The position numbers were made by a program, and so were the translations under genes. Of a DNA stretch of 40,216 bases, positions 1 through 8,962 are shown in pieces (within the stretch, counting starts at the first letter, position 1; every line of letters begins with the position of its first letter). The notes under the pieces are model-generated. The model saw only the letters and a program-made list of their open reading frames with translations, did not search any database and was not told the DNA's origin. Origin of the DNA: an uncultured Caulobacterales bacterium. Its GTDB lineage: Bacteria; Pseudomonadota; Alphaproteobacteria; Caulobacterales; Maricaulaceae. The stretch spans positions 1 to 40,216 of the forward strand of contig CALHXF010000052.1 in assembly GCA_938040095.1 (NCBI GenBank). The letters are read 5' to 3'.

Positions 1-350
1 ACTGCATGGGTGTTCGCTGAGTTGACATTGACAAGTCGTGAGGTGACCCATTTATGGGCCCCCTTGAGGCTATGGCCCTAAGTTGGGGAGCTTGTTTCAA
101 TACTCAACTCGTTTAGGCAACGTCGATAAAACTAAGTATTATCATGATGTTGCAAGTTGTTTTAAAGTTGCGACTTGGGGGTTGACGGTTTGTTTCTTCG
201 GTTGAGGGAACAAACGATAAAGTCGACGTAACCTCTGCACTCTCATAGGCATGCGTGGGAAAAACTGTCGTCCACGCTCATAGGAACGATCCCACCAAAG
301 TGTCAGCCTAGGGCGTTCGCGCGAAAACCACCGCTATTAAGTGCTTCACT
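1..350. other. Non-coding stretch downstream of phhA
   Basis: No convincing gene is seen in these 350 bases on either strand. Two short symmetric elements stand out. One is CCCAT-TT-ATGGG at 47-58. The other is a 12-base-pair hairpin at 188-215. A terminator with a clear T run for the minus-strand gene ending at 351 is not obvious. The stretch may also hold the end of a transcript from a gene to the left of the window. Confidence 0.5.
188..215. other. 12-bp hairpin with GGTT loop
   Basis: The arms GTTTGTTTCTTC (188-199) and GAGGGAACAAAC (204-215) pair over 12 positions, including two G-T wobbles on the plus strand, around the loop GGTT. There is no T run on either side, so it is not a standard rho-independent terminator. 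Its position about 135 bases past the phhA stop would fit a transcript end or a small RNA stem. The pairing is seen directly; the role is unknown. Confidence 0.45.
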
Positions 351-1187
351 TTACGGGAGTAATCGATCCTGCGGCGCGCTTTCATGCGTCCCGAAACTTG
401 TCTTGTCCTCTGTGAGGCGTTCATAGACTGGGGCGAAGTCTTGCTGTGTTGCATCGAAGAGCTGTTCATAGCTATCGATGACGAAGTAACTCTTCTGGAA
501 AATATCGATTTCATATTCTGTGCGCATGATACGTTCCATGTTGAACCGAATGCGTTGCGGTTCATCGTCCTCAAGCGAATATCGACTTTCACCCGCAGAG
601 GAGACAATGCCTGCGCCGTAAATACGAAGGCCGTCAGGTGTTTCAATCAAACCGAATTCAACCGTGTACCAATAGAGTCTGGCAAGATTGTGGAGCGTGC
701 CCAAGTTAAGCGCGCGTAATCCACCTTGACCATAGGCTTGCATATAATCCGCAAAGACAGGGTTCGCCAACATGGGAACATGGCCGAATATGTCGTGGAA
801 CACGTCAGGTTCTTGTAAGTAGTCCAACTGTTCACGACTGCGAATGAAACGCCCCGCAGGAAAGCGACGATTCGCCAAATGCGTGAAAAAGACGTCATCA
901 GGCACGAGGTGAGGGACCATAATGATCTCCCAGCCTGTCAGCGCTTTCAGCGCAGGATTAATGCTGTCGAGATTTGGAATGCCTGATTGACTGAGTGAGA
1001 GAAGGTCTAACCCTGCCAAAAATTCTGGTGCCGCACGCCCTTCGAGCAACGCGACTTGCCGTTCGTAGAGTAAATCCCAAATGGCATGTTCATCGGCCGT
1101 ATATTCATCCCAACATTGATCGATAGAAAAATCAGGCCTTGGGGTTTGACGGGCGACGACAGGGTCATGTATTGTTATATCAGACAT
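351..1187 (-). CDS. phhA: Phenylalanine 4-monooxygenase (phenylalanine hydroxylase)
   Basis: This cytoplasmic non-haem iron enzyme converts L-phenylalanine to L-tyrosine with tetrahydropterin and oxygen, feeding tyrosine breakdown. At 278 residues it matches the short single-domain bacterial form, which lacks the animal regulatory domain. The hallmark motif PDVFHDIFGHVP is present, with iron ligands His131 and His136, and the third ligand Glu177 lies in YTVEFGL. The ATG at 1187 is preceded by a modest GAGG ribosome binding site inside a small GCCT/AGGC inverted repeat. No pterin-4a-carbinolamine dehydratase gene, the usual partner, is in the window. It follows the AsmA-family gene on the same strand after 54 bases. 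The family call is secure. Confidence 0.95.
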   Translation of the reverse strand: MSDITIHDPVVARQTPRPDFSIDQCWDEYTADEHAIWDLLYERQVALLEGRAAPEFLAGLDLLSLSQSGIPNLDSINPALKALTGWEIIMVPHLVPDDVFFTHLANRRFPAGRFIRSREQLDYLQEPDVFHDIFGHVPMLANPVFADYMQAYGQGGLRALNLGTLHNLARLYWYTVEFGLIETPDGLRIYGAGIVSSAGESRYSLEDDEPQRIRFNMERIMRTEYEIDIFQKSYFVIDSYEQLFDATQQDFAPVYERLTEDKTSFGTHESAPQDRLLP

Positions 1188-1241
1188 AAAAGCCTCATAA
1201 GGCGTATATATTGATAAGTCTTTGCGTTATAGAGTTCTGCC

Positions 1242-4200
1242 TTAGCGATCCTTGCTTCCAAATAGACCGTTTAAGCGTTTTAGGACCTCTTCTTCCGGCT
1301 TGATATCCTCTACGTCTGAAGCGGCATCTTCTGCGTCTGTGGCCTCGGATTTAGGGGGCTCTGTTTCAGAGGTTTTGGGGGTTTCAGATGATTCAGGCGT
1401 ATCTGAAATTGGTGTATCTGACTGGCCGCCGATCACACCGCCTAAGATACTCCCAAGCGTCCCACCCACGCGATCCTTTACGGCGTCGCCTGCCGATTTT
1501 CTGGCTTTGGCTTGAGCGATTTGACCCAACATATCTGTGTCCAACCCGGGTCTAGCTTGCCCAAATGCTCCACTAAATCGAAGCGGAACACCAAAACTCG
1601 CGACATCACTTCCGCTGTTCAACTTGGGGCGAATACCAACGTCCAGCGTTTGATTGCCGAGATCGATTTCACCCGCGCCTTCCATAAAGAGGGCACCCGA
1701 TTGGAGCTGGAACGTTCGCAGCGAGACACGTCCCTCCGATATTGAAAACCCACCAATAACGTCGCGGAAGTCGGTTGTTTGCCCTAGCCCTAACCCAGCA
1801 GGGAGTGCGCGGTTGGTAATTGCGCCATCAATTCCCGTCAGGAGCGTTTCTGCATTTATCCCGAGAAGTTGACCATTTATCGCTTGGAATTCGCCCGCAC
1901 CCGTTAAAGATTTCATGATGGCGGCTTGGCTGTTTCCGCCACCCGTGATTTCCACGTTGAAGTCAGATGTGCCTGTAACTTTATCAAACCCACCCATCGC
2001 CATCATAAAGTCTAACGCCTTCACGTCGCGAATGTCCGTTTGGAGGCGAATATTTGCTCCGCTGTCAGATGCATCTAGCGAGAAAACACCAGTGGCTGTC
2101 CCGCCATAAAGGTCGGCATTCGTAATACGGCTTTCCAAGGTGCCATTTTTCAATGTCACGACAGCCCGCGTCTGCCCCAAAGCTAAACGGGTCATATTGA
2201 TAGAGGGGGCCGAAATTGTGACGTTCGCATCCATCGCGTTCAGGCCAGACACATTGATTGGGGCTGTTGACCACGGAATGATTTGTCCTTGAGGTTTTTG
2301 CGCTGACCACGCTGCCATATAGGGCTGGAGGTCCAAGTTTGAGAACAAAATGTCTCCTGTTAGGGTCGGTCTGGACGATTGCAGAGAGAGCCTGAAATCA
2401 CCTTTGCCTGACAGTCCATCCAGAGATATCTGACCTGCTGTGAAGTCTAACAGATCAGGCGCGCCCGAAACTTGTCCTGACAGGGCAAAGGCTTCGAAAA
2501 TATCGCCAGAGTCGGTATTGGCAGGTAAGGTTACATTCTGCTTTTGCGAAAGCGTGCGCAGAGAAGGCACAGCGAGTGTCAAAGTTCCCGCAATATCAGG
2601 TGTTTGCCCCAATGCGACTTTCCCACGATAACTGCCATTTACATCGCCATCGGCAAGGGTGGCTTCACTCTCCGTGAGTGTGAATGTGCCATTGGCGACA
2701 TTTATATTCCCTTTGAAATCAATGCGTTTCGCGATGTTTGAGAAGGGTATTTCTCGCGATAGAGCCTCGTTCAAGGCCAAAAGGTCTGCGATCTTCGCGT
2801 CTGCTGTCCCGTTGAGGGATAGTGTTTCATCAAAAGCAAGATGTCCCGTAAATCCACCATTGACGAAACCGTCTGTGGCGTTCGCGATAACGTCGGTTGC
2901 GGAGATTTTACCGTCTGAGATGTCGATAAGGCCGTTGGCCGAAATCGCTTTGAGGGCGGATGCGTCAGGTTGTTCAACGCCAATTATGTTTAGCAGTTTT
3001 GCCAAATCAGGGGAGCTAACATCGAACCGTCCATTGGTGTTGAGGGCATCACTGTATCGCACGTCACCTTGGAAATTTGCATTTATCATCACACCTGACG
3101 TTTCGGCGGAGAGGGTGCTGACGTTGAATGTTGTGCCGTCCCAATTTAGTTCGCCATTCGCACGGATTGATTCTATGGCATCAAGGGCTTGAATGGGCTC
3201 GCTCAAATAAGGTGATATGATGGAAATATCAGACAAGGCAGCGGTAAAGTTCCCTTTTGCGGAGGGCCTGTCTGTATAGACGACTTTTCCTTTATATGTG
3301 ACGTCCAGACCGTTCCCAGTTAGCGTAACGTTCAGGTCTGACAGGCTGACTGCGCGTTCTTTGGTTGCGACGCTACCTTTGACGGCCACCGTGTTCAGGT
3401 CAGGCAGGTTAAGATCATCGGGTAGGGGCAGACGCGCCGCGAGCGCTGCAGGGTCAGAGGCGTTCAACTCGAACGTCGCGTCCACGTCAAAGATGTCGCT
3501 TTCCAGAAACGCACCAGACACATCAACATTGCCCAATTCTGTTGTGACGGACCCGTCGAATGAAGTGCGTTGCCCCTTCAAAAAGTCGAGCGGCGATACA
3601 AGTTGTCCCGCAAGGGAGACGGCCAAGCCATCAAGCGTAAGATCACCGTCAAGTTTCACAGGCTTTGAGAGAGCGGGTGCGCGCAGGTTCAGATTGATGT
3701 CTTTGACCGAAATGTCCTGTGCCGCTGCCGAATCAATAAATCGAATTTGCCCATCCTTGATGGTCAGAAGATCAAGGGCAGGGTCATAATCCGTAAATCG
3801 ACCGTCTCGACGAAAGCCGACATCTGCCGCTATATCTGTATTTTCCGGGACTTGCGGGGGCGTCGCGGCGTCAGTGGTCCAATTGACGGAACCATCGGCT
3901 TTGCGCTCGAGCCAGATGTTCGGGCGATTCAGGCTAATTTGTGAGATTTCGACTTGTTTCTTCAACAGGGGCCAAAGCCGTACTTTTGCATCCAATCCCT
4001 CCACTTGAATGAAGGTATCGGACCCAAACCCTTCGGGATTCGCCAGTGTCACGGCTCCCGCTTCAATTTGAACCGCTGGGAACGTCGAAAGTTTGATATC
4101 ACCCGTTATGGATACATCGCGGGCCATGACCCGACTTAGCTCCGTTTCCAACTTGTCGCGATAGGTGTCGGTCGGAACGAGTGAGGGGAGAATGAATACC

Positions 4201-4256
4201 GCCCCCACCAAAAGACCAAAAAAGAGACCAAAACCGATAATAATACGCTTAAACAT
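1242..4256 (-). CDS. AsmA family protein (large envelope protein)
   Basis: This 1004-residue protein has an N-terminal membrane segment (about residues 4-26) followed by the AsmA-type start of the periplasmic part (residues about 30-130: TYRDKLE, ITGDIKL, ANPEGFG). The middle is a long series of beta-rich repeats. A C-terminal AsmA-like region (about 770-920) contains GLGQTTDFRDVIGGFSI and SGALFMEGAGEIDLGNQTLD. A disordered acidic tail (about 940-990) is rich in Ser, Glu, Thr and Pro. AsmA-type proteins are known as inner-membrane-anchored, groove-shaped proteins linked to phospholipid transport and outer membrane biogenesis. Which paralogue this is cannot be told from sequence alone. It starts at an ATG, divergent from the M48 gene. 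Confidence 0.88.
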   Translation of the reverse strand: MFKRIIIGFGLFFGLLVGAVFILPSLVPTDTYRDKLETELSRVMARDVSITGDIKLSTFPAVQIEAGAVTLANPEGFGSDTFIQVEGLDAKVRLWPLLKKQVEISQISLNRPNIWLERKADGSVNWTTDAATPPQVPENTDIAADVGFRRDGRFTDYDPALDLLTIKDGQIRFIDSAAAQDISVKDINLNLRAPALSKPVKLDGDLTLDGLAVSLAGQLVSPLDFLKGQRTSFDGSVTTELGNVDVSGAFLESDIFDVDATFELNASDPAALAARLPLPDDLNLPDLNTVAVKGSVATKERAVSLSDLNVTLTGNGLDVTYKGKVVYTDRPSAKGNFTAALSDISIISPYLSEPIQALDAIESIRANGELNWDGTTFNVSTLSAETSGVMINANFQGDVRYSDALNTNGRFDVSSPDLAKLLNIIGVEQPDASALKAISANGLIDISDGKISATDVIANATDGFVNGGFTGHLAFDETLSLNGTADAKIADLLALNEALSREIPFSNIAKRIDFKGNINVANGTFTLTESEATLADGDVNGSYRGKVALGQTPDIAGTLTLAVPSLRTLSQKQNVTLPANTDSGDIFEAFALSGQVSGAPDLLDFTAGQISLDGLSGKGDFRLSLQSSRPTLTGDILFSNLDLQPYMAAWSAQKPQGQIIPWSTAPINVSGLNAMDANVTISAPSINMTRLALGQTRAVVTLKNGTLESRITNADLYGGTATGVFSLDASDSGANIRLQTDIRDVKALDFMMAMGGFDKVTGTSDFNVEITGGGNSQAAIMKSLTGAGEFQAINGQLLGINAETLLTGIDGAITNRALPAGLGLGQTTDFRDVIGGFSISEGRVSLRTFQLQSGALFMEGAGEIDLGNQTLDVGIRPKLNSGSDVASFGVPLRFSGAFGQARPGLDTDMLGQIAQAKARKSAGDAVKDRVGGTLGSILGGVIGGQSDTPISDTPESSETPKTSETEPPKSEATDAEDAASDVEDIKPEEEVLKRLNGLFGSKDR

Positions 4257-4405
4257 AAGATGAACGATATGCTGTGTTGACCGATGTAGCTAATTTTATA
4301 TTTGAACAATTGCGTGAAATGGGTGTTAATAGGGTCAGTAACGCCGCGCAGCGCACCTCATTTCGTATGATGGACTTGTTTGCGGCGAATTGAGCGGAGA
4401 CGACT

Positions 4406-5311
4406 ATGTGTAATCATGACCATTCCCACGGCGAAACGCCAGCCCCTCACGTTGCCCTCATGCCGCGACGAAAACTACTTAAAGCACTGACAGTGGGCGG
4501 CACGGCAGCGGCTGTTACAGCTTGTACAACTAACCCATACACGGGCAGCAAACAGTTCACTGCCCTTGCGCCCAAGGATTTGTCAGGTGCTGCAGCGTCG
4601 TCTTGGGCTGAGATGAAGAAGAAAATACCAACGTCGAATGACCCGCGCTATACATCGCGTCTTCGCAACATTGGCAGCCGTATTTCCCGGACGTCACCTT
4701 TCGCAAATGAATCTTGGGAATACCAAGTGTTTGATACAGATTCAAAAAACGCCTTCGTTATGCCTGGTAATCGTGTTGGGTTTTACAAAGGTATGATGGA
4801 TTTTGCAGAAACGGATGACGCTATTGCAGGTATCATGGGCCACGAAGTCGGCCATGTCGCGGGCGATCATGCAAGGGCGCGAATGTCCATGCAGATGGCA
4901 AGCCAGCTGGCCGTTGTTGGCGGAACTGTACTGGGTGGCGTCGCATTGAATAAAAAATGTGATAATGTGCCCGCGAACCAGAAAAGAAGCTGTCAGCAAC
5001 GTGCAGGTCAAAACACGGCTCGCCTACAGCAAGCGCTCGGATTGGGGACGTTGATCGGCGTGGTCTTACCATATTCTCGTAAACATGAGGCAGAATCAGA
5101 CCTGTTGGGTGCAAACTACATGCAGCGTGCGGGTTATAACCCATATGAGTCCGTTAAGTTATGGGAAAAAATGGCCGCGAATTCGCCGTCACGCCAGCCA
5201 ACATTCCTTTCGACCCATCCGGATCCAGCGTGGCGTGCTCGTAATTTGGACGCCTATATTCGCCGTCAGGAGAAGATGGGATCGCAAGGATTCCAGAATA
5301 TCCGAACTTAG
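4406..5311 (+). CDS. M48 family metallopeptidase, predicted lipoprotein
   Basis: This is a zinc metallopeptidase of the M48 (LoiP/YcaL-like) type, 301 residues long, likely involved in envelope protein quality control. The zinc motif HEVGH is at 146-150, and the third ligand is Glu228 in the following EAESD motif. The export signal begins with PRRKLLKAL (two Arg) and ends in a lipobox-like VTAC with Cys40, so it is probably a Tat or Sec lipoprotein. The chosen ATG has a good GGAGA site. It adds an unusual 18-residue head containing HDHSH before the alternative Met19. A loop at about 184-196 carries two extra Cys (KKCDN...RSC). The gene is divergent from the AsmA gene and lies upstream of tRNA-His. 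Confidence 0.9.
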   Translation: MCNHDHSHGETPAPHVALMPRRKLLKALTVGGTAAAVTACTTNPYTGSKQFTALAPKDLSGAAASSWAEMKKKIPTSNDPRYTSRLRNIGSRISRTSPFANESWEYQVFDTDSKNAFVMPGNRVGFYKGMMDFAETDDAIAGIMGHEVGHVAGDHARARMSMQMASQLAVVGGTVLGGVALNKKCDNVPANQKRSCQQRAGQNTARLQQALGLGTLIGVVLPYSRKHEAESDLLGANYMQRAGYNPYESVKLWEKMAANSPSRQPTFLSTHPDPAWRARNLDAYIRRQEKMGSQGFQNIRT

Positions 5312-5344
5312 TCGTTAAATACATATGGAAGGTAGGAAAAGGGC

Positions 5345-5373
5345 TTGCACCTTTTTCCCGTCTGCCCTAATCG
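5345..5373 (+). promoter_or_regulatory. Possible promoter for tRNA-His
   Basis: A near-consensus -35 hexamer TTGCAC (5345-5350) lies 17 bases before TAATCG (5368-5373), about 18 bases upstream of the mature tRNA. The -10 match is weak, so this is only a candidate. Nearby GGAAAAGG and CCTTTTTCC stretches could instead form a hairpin ending the preceding M48 transcript. Confidence 0.3.
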
Positions 5374-5391
5374 GGCGCTTCCAATTTTGAT

Positions 5392-5468
5392 GCCGCCTTA
5401 GCTCAGTTGGTTAGAGCGCTGGCTTGTGGAGCCAGAGGTCCTTGGTTCGAGACCAAGAGGCGGTACCA
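5392..5468 (+). tRNA. tRNA-His (anticodon GTG)
   Basis: A full cloverleaf can be drawn. The acceptor arms GCCGCCT and AGGCGGT pair with G1-U72 at the end. The anticodon stem CTGGC/GCCAG holds the loop TTGTGGA with anticodon GTG. The T stem CTTGG/CCAAG holds TTCGAGA. The 3' CCA is encoded. The base before G1 is T and the discriminator is A73, so the usual histidine identity pair G-1:C73 is missing. That form is known from a large group of alphaproteobacteria, whose HisRS has changed to match. The gene lies between the M48 and DUF2336 genes on the same strand. Confidence 0.97.
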
Positions 5469-5572
5469 TTTTCCCAATATTTTGCGAAATGCTGCGTGTT
5501 GTTAGCGCATGGTTAACTCACAGTTAACGCTGATGCCGCACAGTCAGGCTCAGGGCTAAATTTGGGTTTTTC

Positions 5573-6709
5573 ATGTCGACTATTTCAGGACTCATTGAAC
5601 GCTTTGGTAAAGCCACGATTCGGCAGGCCATTCAGGGTGATACGGCTGAGAAACGCGCAAATGCCGTTCAGAAAATAGGCCGAGATATTCGATCACTTGA
5701 AATGACCGAGGCGGAACACGCTTTCGCTGTCACGCTAATGGACCGAATTTGTGCTGATGTGTCGGCCTTGGTACGCCGCGCGCTTTCCGTGACGCTTCAA
5801 AACTCCCCCAATCTTCCGCGTCGAATCGCGAAGACATTGATCGCCGACATTGATTCGATCGCGATACCGATTCTGTCGTCTTCACCTGTTTTGACCGACG
5901 AAGATCTCGTTAGTGTTCTGAATTCCAAAGCCGCAGAGAAAATTCGCGCGATTGCGCAACGTCAAACGCTCAATTTACATATTTCACATGCCATCGTCAG
6001 TTTTGGCGACGGTGTAGCGACGGCCCGATTGGCAGCGAATGATGGCGCGTTGATTTCCACCGAAACTGCGGAGATGATTGCTGATCTACATGCCGACGAT
6101 GATTTGATCCGAGAAGCCGCGCTGTCACGTCACGATATGCCGCCCGCCGTCATCGCGAAATTGATCGAATATAGTACAGATAAAATTGACGCCACGCTGA
6201 AGACCTATCCCGGTGTCAGCGATGCGCGCGCAGCGGAAATCAGCCGCAATACAGGCGAACGCGCACGGAGCTTTGTTATTGGCGAAGGTTGGCCCGAAGA
6301 TCGGTTGCGCGATTATGCGCGGGCCTTGGATAAATCAGGTAAACTCACGCCGCGCCTCATTTTGCGGGCATCGGGACGTGGCGATATGCGTTTTGTGACA
6401 GCAGCACTTTCTGTATTGGCCGGACAGACGATAGAGAAAACACGTTTGATGGTCATGTCTTCAACTGGGTTGGGCGTGAAGGCTGTGGCGTTACGTGCGC
6501 GTTTTAATGTGCGGCAAATCGAATTACTTGTGGCTTGTATTCAGACCTATTTGTCCGTTGAGCGCGAAAACCGTAGGCTAACGCCCGCGCATTTTCAGCT
6601 TTCGGTCGCAGAGCGTCTGCTGAGCCTGGAATTGAATTGGCCAGAAGATGTGTCTTCTGATCTTCTTGATGTCCTAGACGCACATGCTGGACTGCGCCGC
6701 GTCGCTTAG
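5573..6709 (+). CDS. DUF2336 domain-containing protein
   Basis: This 378-residue, mostly helical soluble protein has HEAT-like repeats. Segments such as LVRRALSVTL, REAALSRHDMPPAVIAKLIE and FVTAALSVLAG resemble the DUF2336 family, which is largely confined to alphaproteobacteria. The typical helix pair around LAANDGALIS is present. There is no signal peptide or membrane segment. The family function is not established; a scaffold or signalling partner role is only a guess from the repeat fold. The gene stands alone on the plus strand, and its stop lies 8 bases from the convergent nadK stop. Confidence 0.8.
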   Translation: MSTISGLIERFGKATIRQAIQGDTAEKRANAVQKIGRDIRSLEMTEAEHAFAVTLMDRICADVSALVRRALSVTLQNSPNLPRRIAKTLIADIDSIAIPILSSSPVLTDEDLVSVLNSKAAEKIRAIAQRQTLNLHISHAIVSFGDGVATARLAANDGALISTETAEMIADLHADDDLIREAALSRHDMPPAVIAKLIEYSTDKIDATLKTYPGVSDARAAEISRNTGERARSFVIGEGWPEDRLRDYARALDKSGKLTPRLILRASGRGDMRFVTAALSVLAGQTIEKTRLMVMSSTGLGVKAVALRARFNVRQIELLVACIQTYLSVERENRRLTPAHFQLSVAERLLSLELNWPEDVSSDLLDVLDAHAGLRRVA

Positions 6710-6717
6710 GTTTTTAG

Positions 6718-7500
6718 CTAGGTTGCGAATTGTTCCTGTAGGATTTTTTCCGCTAAGCCGTGATCGGCGTCAAAAAGCAAAGTAAGCGTCGTATTCATAT
6801 CCTGCTCTATCTCGATTGAGATAAGGTTCTGAATTTCTGAATTGTCAGCGGATGCAGAAACGGGGCGCTTTGAAGGATTCAGCACATCAAATCTCACCTT
6901 GGCTTGCCCTGACAGCAAAGCCCCACGCCACCGACGTGGGCGGAACGCACTGATCGGGGTGAGCGCCAAAATATCTGCACCCAATGGGATAACAGGACCA
7001 TGCGCTGAAAGATTGTAAGCCGTCGACCCAACGGGCGTCGAGAGCATCACCCCATCAGAGACGAGCCGTTCTAGGCGCTCCTTGCCATCAACACTGACGC
7101 GAATATGGGCGGCTTGTTGGGATTGACGGAAAACGGAGACTTCGTTGAAGGCGATGTCTGTAAATGTGCCTCCCGCAGCTTCGGCTTTCATTTTCAGGGG
7201 ATGCACATGGGTTTCTGTTGCGTTTGAAACTCTCTCTTTCAAACCGTCAATATCGAAGGCGTTCATCAGAAATCCAACCGTGCCTTTATTCATGCCGTAA
7301 ACAGGCAGTCCGCGTGTCACGAGTGGCAGGTAGCGCCGAAGGGTCTCAAGCATGAACCCATCGCCGCCGAGCGGAATGATCGCATCTGCGTCTGCTGCGT
7401 CGACATTTCCATAGATGGAAACCAGTTCTTCCAAAGCCTCTTTGGCTGAGCGACGGGAGGAGGCAACAAAGGCTAATTTTTCAAAAGAAGTGTTGGGCAT
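6718..7500 (-). CDS. nadK: NAD kinase
   Basis: This enzyme phosphorylates NAD to NADP with ATP (or polyphosphate) in the cytoplasm. At 260 residues it is the short form usual in alphaproteobacteria. The GGDG motif sits at residues 45-48 (PLGGDGFMLETLRRY). The conserved NE motif follows in AFNEVSVFR. The Gly-rich substrate loop reads GVMLSTPVGSTAYNLSAHGP, followed by LTPISAF. The ATG at 7500 has no strong ribosome binding site but gives the normal N-terminus. It is divergent from the beta-barrel gene and convergent with the DUF2336 gene. Confidence 0.94.
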   Translation of the reverse strand: MPNTSFEKLAFVASSRRSAKEALEELVSIYGNVDAADADAIIPLGGDGFMLETLRRYLPLVTRGLPVYGMNKGTVGFLMNAFDIDGLKERVSNATETHVHPLKMKAEAAGGTFTDIAFNEVSVFRQSQQAAHIRVSVDGKERLERLVSDGVMLSTPVGSTAYNLSAHGPVIPLGADILALTPISAFRPRRWRGALLSGQAKVRFDVLNPSKRPVSASADNSEIQNLISIEIEQDMNTTLTLLFDADHGLAEKILQEQFAT

Positions 7501-7551
7501 TTCAATGCTTTATATTTGACGGTGGGGTAGAGCAAAGCCTAATCACTCAAC

Positions 7552-8358
7552 GTGGTAGGGAAGTTTTATATATTTATCGTCTGCGTAGGCGTCTGGCTTG
7601 GCTTGGCTTGCCCCGCTTTTGCGGGCGCTTGGAATCAACGCGCAGGCGAAGGACAAGTCATCTCGACGTCATCTTGGAGCCAAGCAGACCGCATTTACAA
7701 CGATAATTTCGACACCGTTCCCCTGCAAGGCTTTAGCAAAACGGAAAGTCGCCTTTATATAGAGCAAGGCGTCACGGATTGGCTGACTGTGGTCGGCAAT
7801 GGGGGATTTCAATCTCTCGATTTTAGGGACAGTGACTCACGTTTTCAATTTGAAGGTCTAGATGATCTGGAATTGGGGGTTCAGGTCAAGACCTACGCGC
7901 GCGAAGGGTTCGCGACATCTGTTAGGCTGAGTTACATTTTTGACAATGATATTGATAATCGCGCGGTTGACGTCATTGGGGGTGGGGATCAATTCGAACT
8001 ACGGGCTTTGGTGGGGCAAAGTCGCGAAACGCTTCTGGGTGACTTTTTCTACGATGCTCAATTCGCGCTGCGCAGCGAATCCTTGGATCGGCTAGACGGC
8101 GTTCAAACCGCGTTGACAATGGGGTTTAAGCCTACGCAACGATGGCTGGCGATGTTCCAAAGCTACGCAAATTACGCGAGTGATCAGGAGGTTGACGGCT
8201 TCACCGCGCCAGAGCAGATCCAGCTCAGTCTGAACTTATCGCTCGCGCGGCAGTATAAGCCCGGTCGATATATCCAAATCGGTACGGGGCGTACCGTTCT
8301 AGGTCGTAATATTGTTCAGGAGAAAAGCCTCTTTATCGGGATTTGGACCGATTACTGA
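7552..8358 (+). CDS. Secreted, probable outer-membrane beta-barrel protein
   Basis: The product has 268 residues. A signal peptide is clear: a hydrophobic core FYIFIVCVGVWLGLAC followed by PAFAGA, with cleavage near residue 24-26. The mature part has alternating hydrophobic and polar strands, many aromatic residues and a C-terminal aromatic (WTDY), as expected for a small beta-barrel. The start is a GTG; an in-frame TAA four codons upstream excludes an earlier start, and no good ribosome binding site is seen. No specific function is recognised. Its 3' end overlaps the convergent cytochrome c gene by 7 bases. Confidence 0.7.
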   Translation: MVGKFYIFIVCVGVWLGLACPAFAGAWNQRAGEGQVISTSSWSQADRIYNDNFDTVPLQGFSKTESRLYIEQGVTDWLTVVGNGGFQSLDFRDSDSRFQFEGLDDLELGVQVKTYAREGFATSVRLSYIFDNDIDNRAVDVIGGGDQFELRALVGQSRETLLGDFFYDAQFALRSESLDRLDGVQTALTMGFKPTQRWLAMFQSYANYASDQEVDGFTAPEQIQLSLNLSLARQYKPGRYIQIGTGRTVLGRNIVQEKSLFIGIWTDY

Positions 8359-8816
8359 GGCGTGACTGCCTTGGGTGTTGTCTTACTTTTCATGTAAGCT
8401 TGCACGGCATCACGATCTTCTTGTTTTTTCAGGCCGATGAATGACATTTTTGTACCAGGCACATATTGAGCGGGTTTTTTCAAATAGGCATCCATTGTCG
8501 TCTCATCCCAAATGATTCCTGCCGCTTTCATGGCTTTTGAGTAAGCAAAACCTTCGTGAACGCCTGCGTCTGCGCCATAAATGCCCCAGAGGTTAGGCCC
8601 GACTTTGTTGCGGCCACCTTCATCCAATGTGTGACAAGCTTGGCAACGTTTGAAAATCCGCGCGCCGCGTTGCTCTAACGTCATAGGCGCTTTTGCTTGT
8701 GCTGTCGCAGCAGGCGCCGGCGGGGTTGGTGTCTCAGGGGTTTTTTCACCGCCACAGCCACTCAAAAGCGTTGCGGCTAGGAAGGTTGGGAGGAGGGTCG
8801 AGGTAAGATTTTTCAT
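8352..8816 (-). CDS. Class I cytochrome c, predicted lipoprotein
   Basis: This is a small c-type cytochrome carrying one haem, likely an electron carrier anchored in the periplasm. The ATG at 8816 gives 154 residues starting MKNLTSTLL; the frame could open at a TTG at 8834, but that start looks poor. A lipobox LLSGC places the lipidated Cys at residue 23. A Pro/Ala/Thr linker of about 25 residues follows, then the haem site CQACH and the axial Met in PGTKMSF. The segments KVGPNLWGIYG and GFAYSKAMKAAGIIWDE are typical of the cytochrome c2/c550 group in alphaproteobacteria. The exact redox partner cannot be told. Confidence 0.9.
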   Translation of the reverse strand: MKNLTSTLLPTFLAATLLSGCGGEKTPETPTPPAPAATAQAKAPMTLEQRGARIFKRCQACHTLDEGGRNKVGPNLWGIYGADAGVHEGFAYSKAMKAAGIIWDETTMDAYLKKPAQYVPGTKMSFIGLKKQEDRDAVQAYMKSKTTPKAVTPQ

Positions 8817-8962
8817 ATAGTGCTTTTGCGTCAAAGGGGCAGACGCCGCAAGACCAAGCCGTTCAAAAATGTGCTGTAATCATGCAAGGTACGCGGCGAT
8901 TTGACCCTTAAAAAGCTGTCAGAGCCGTGCCATACGCGGCGTGGATTATTAAAGAGGCCATC

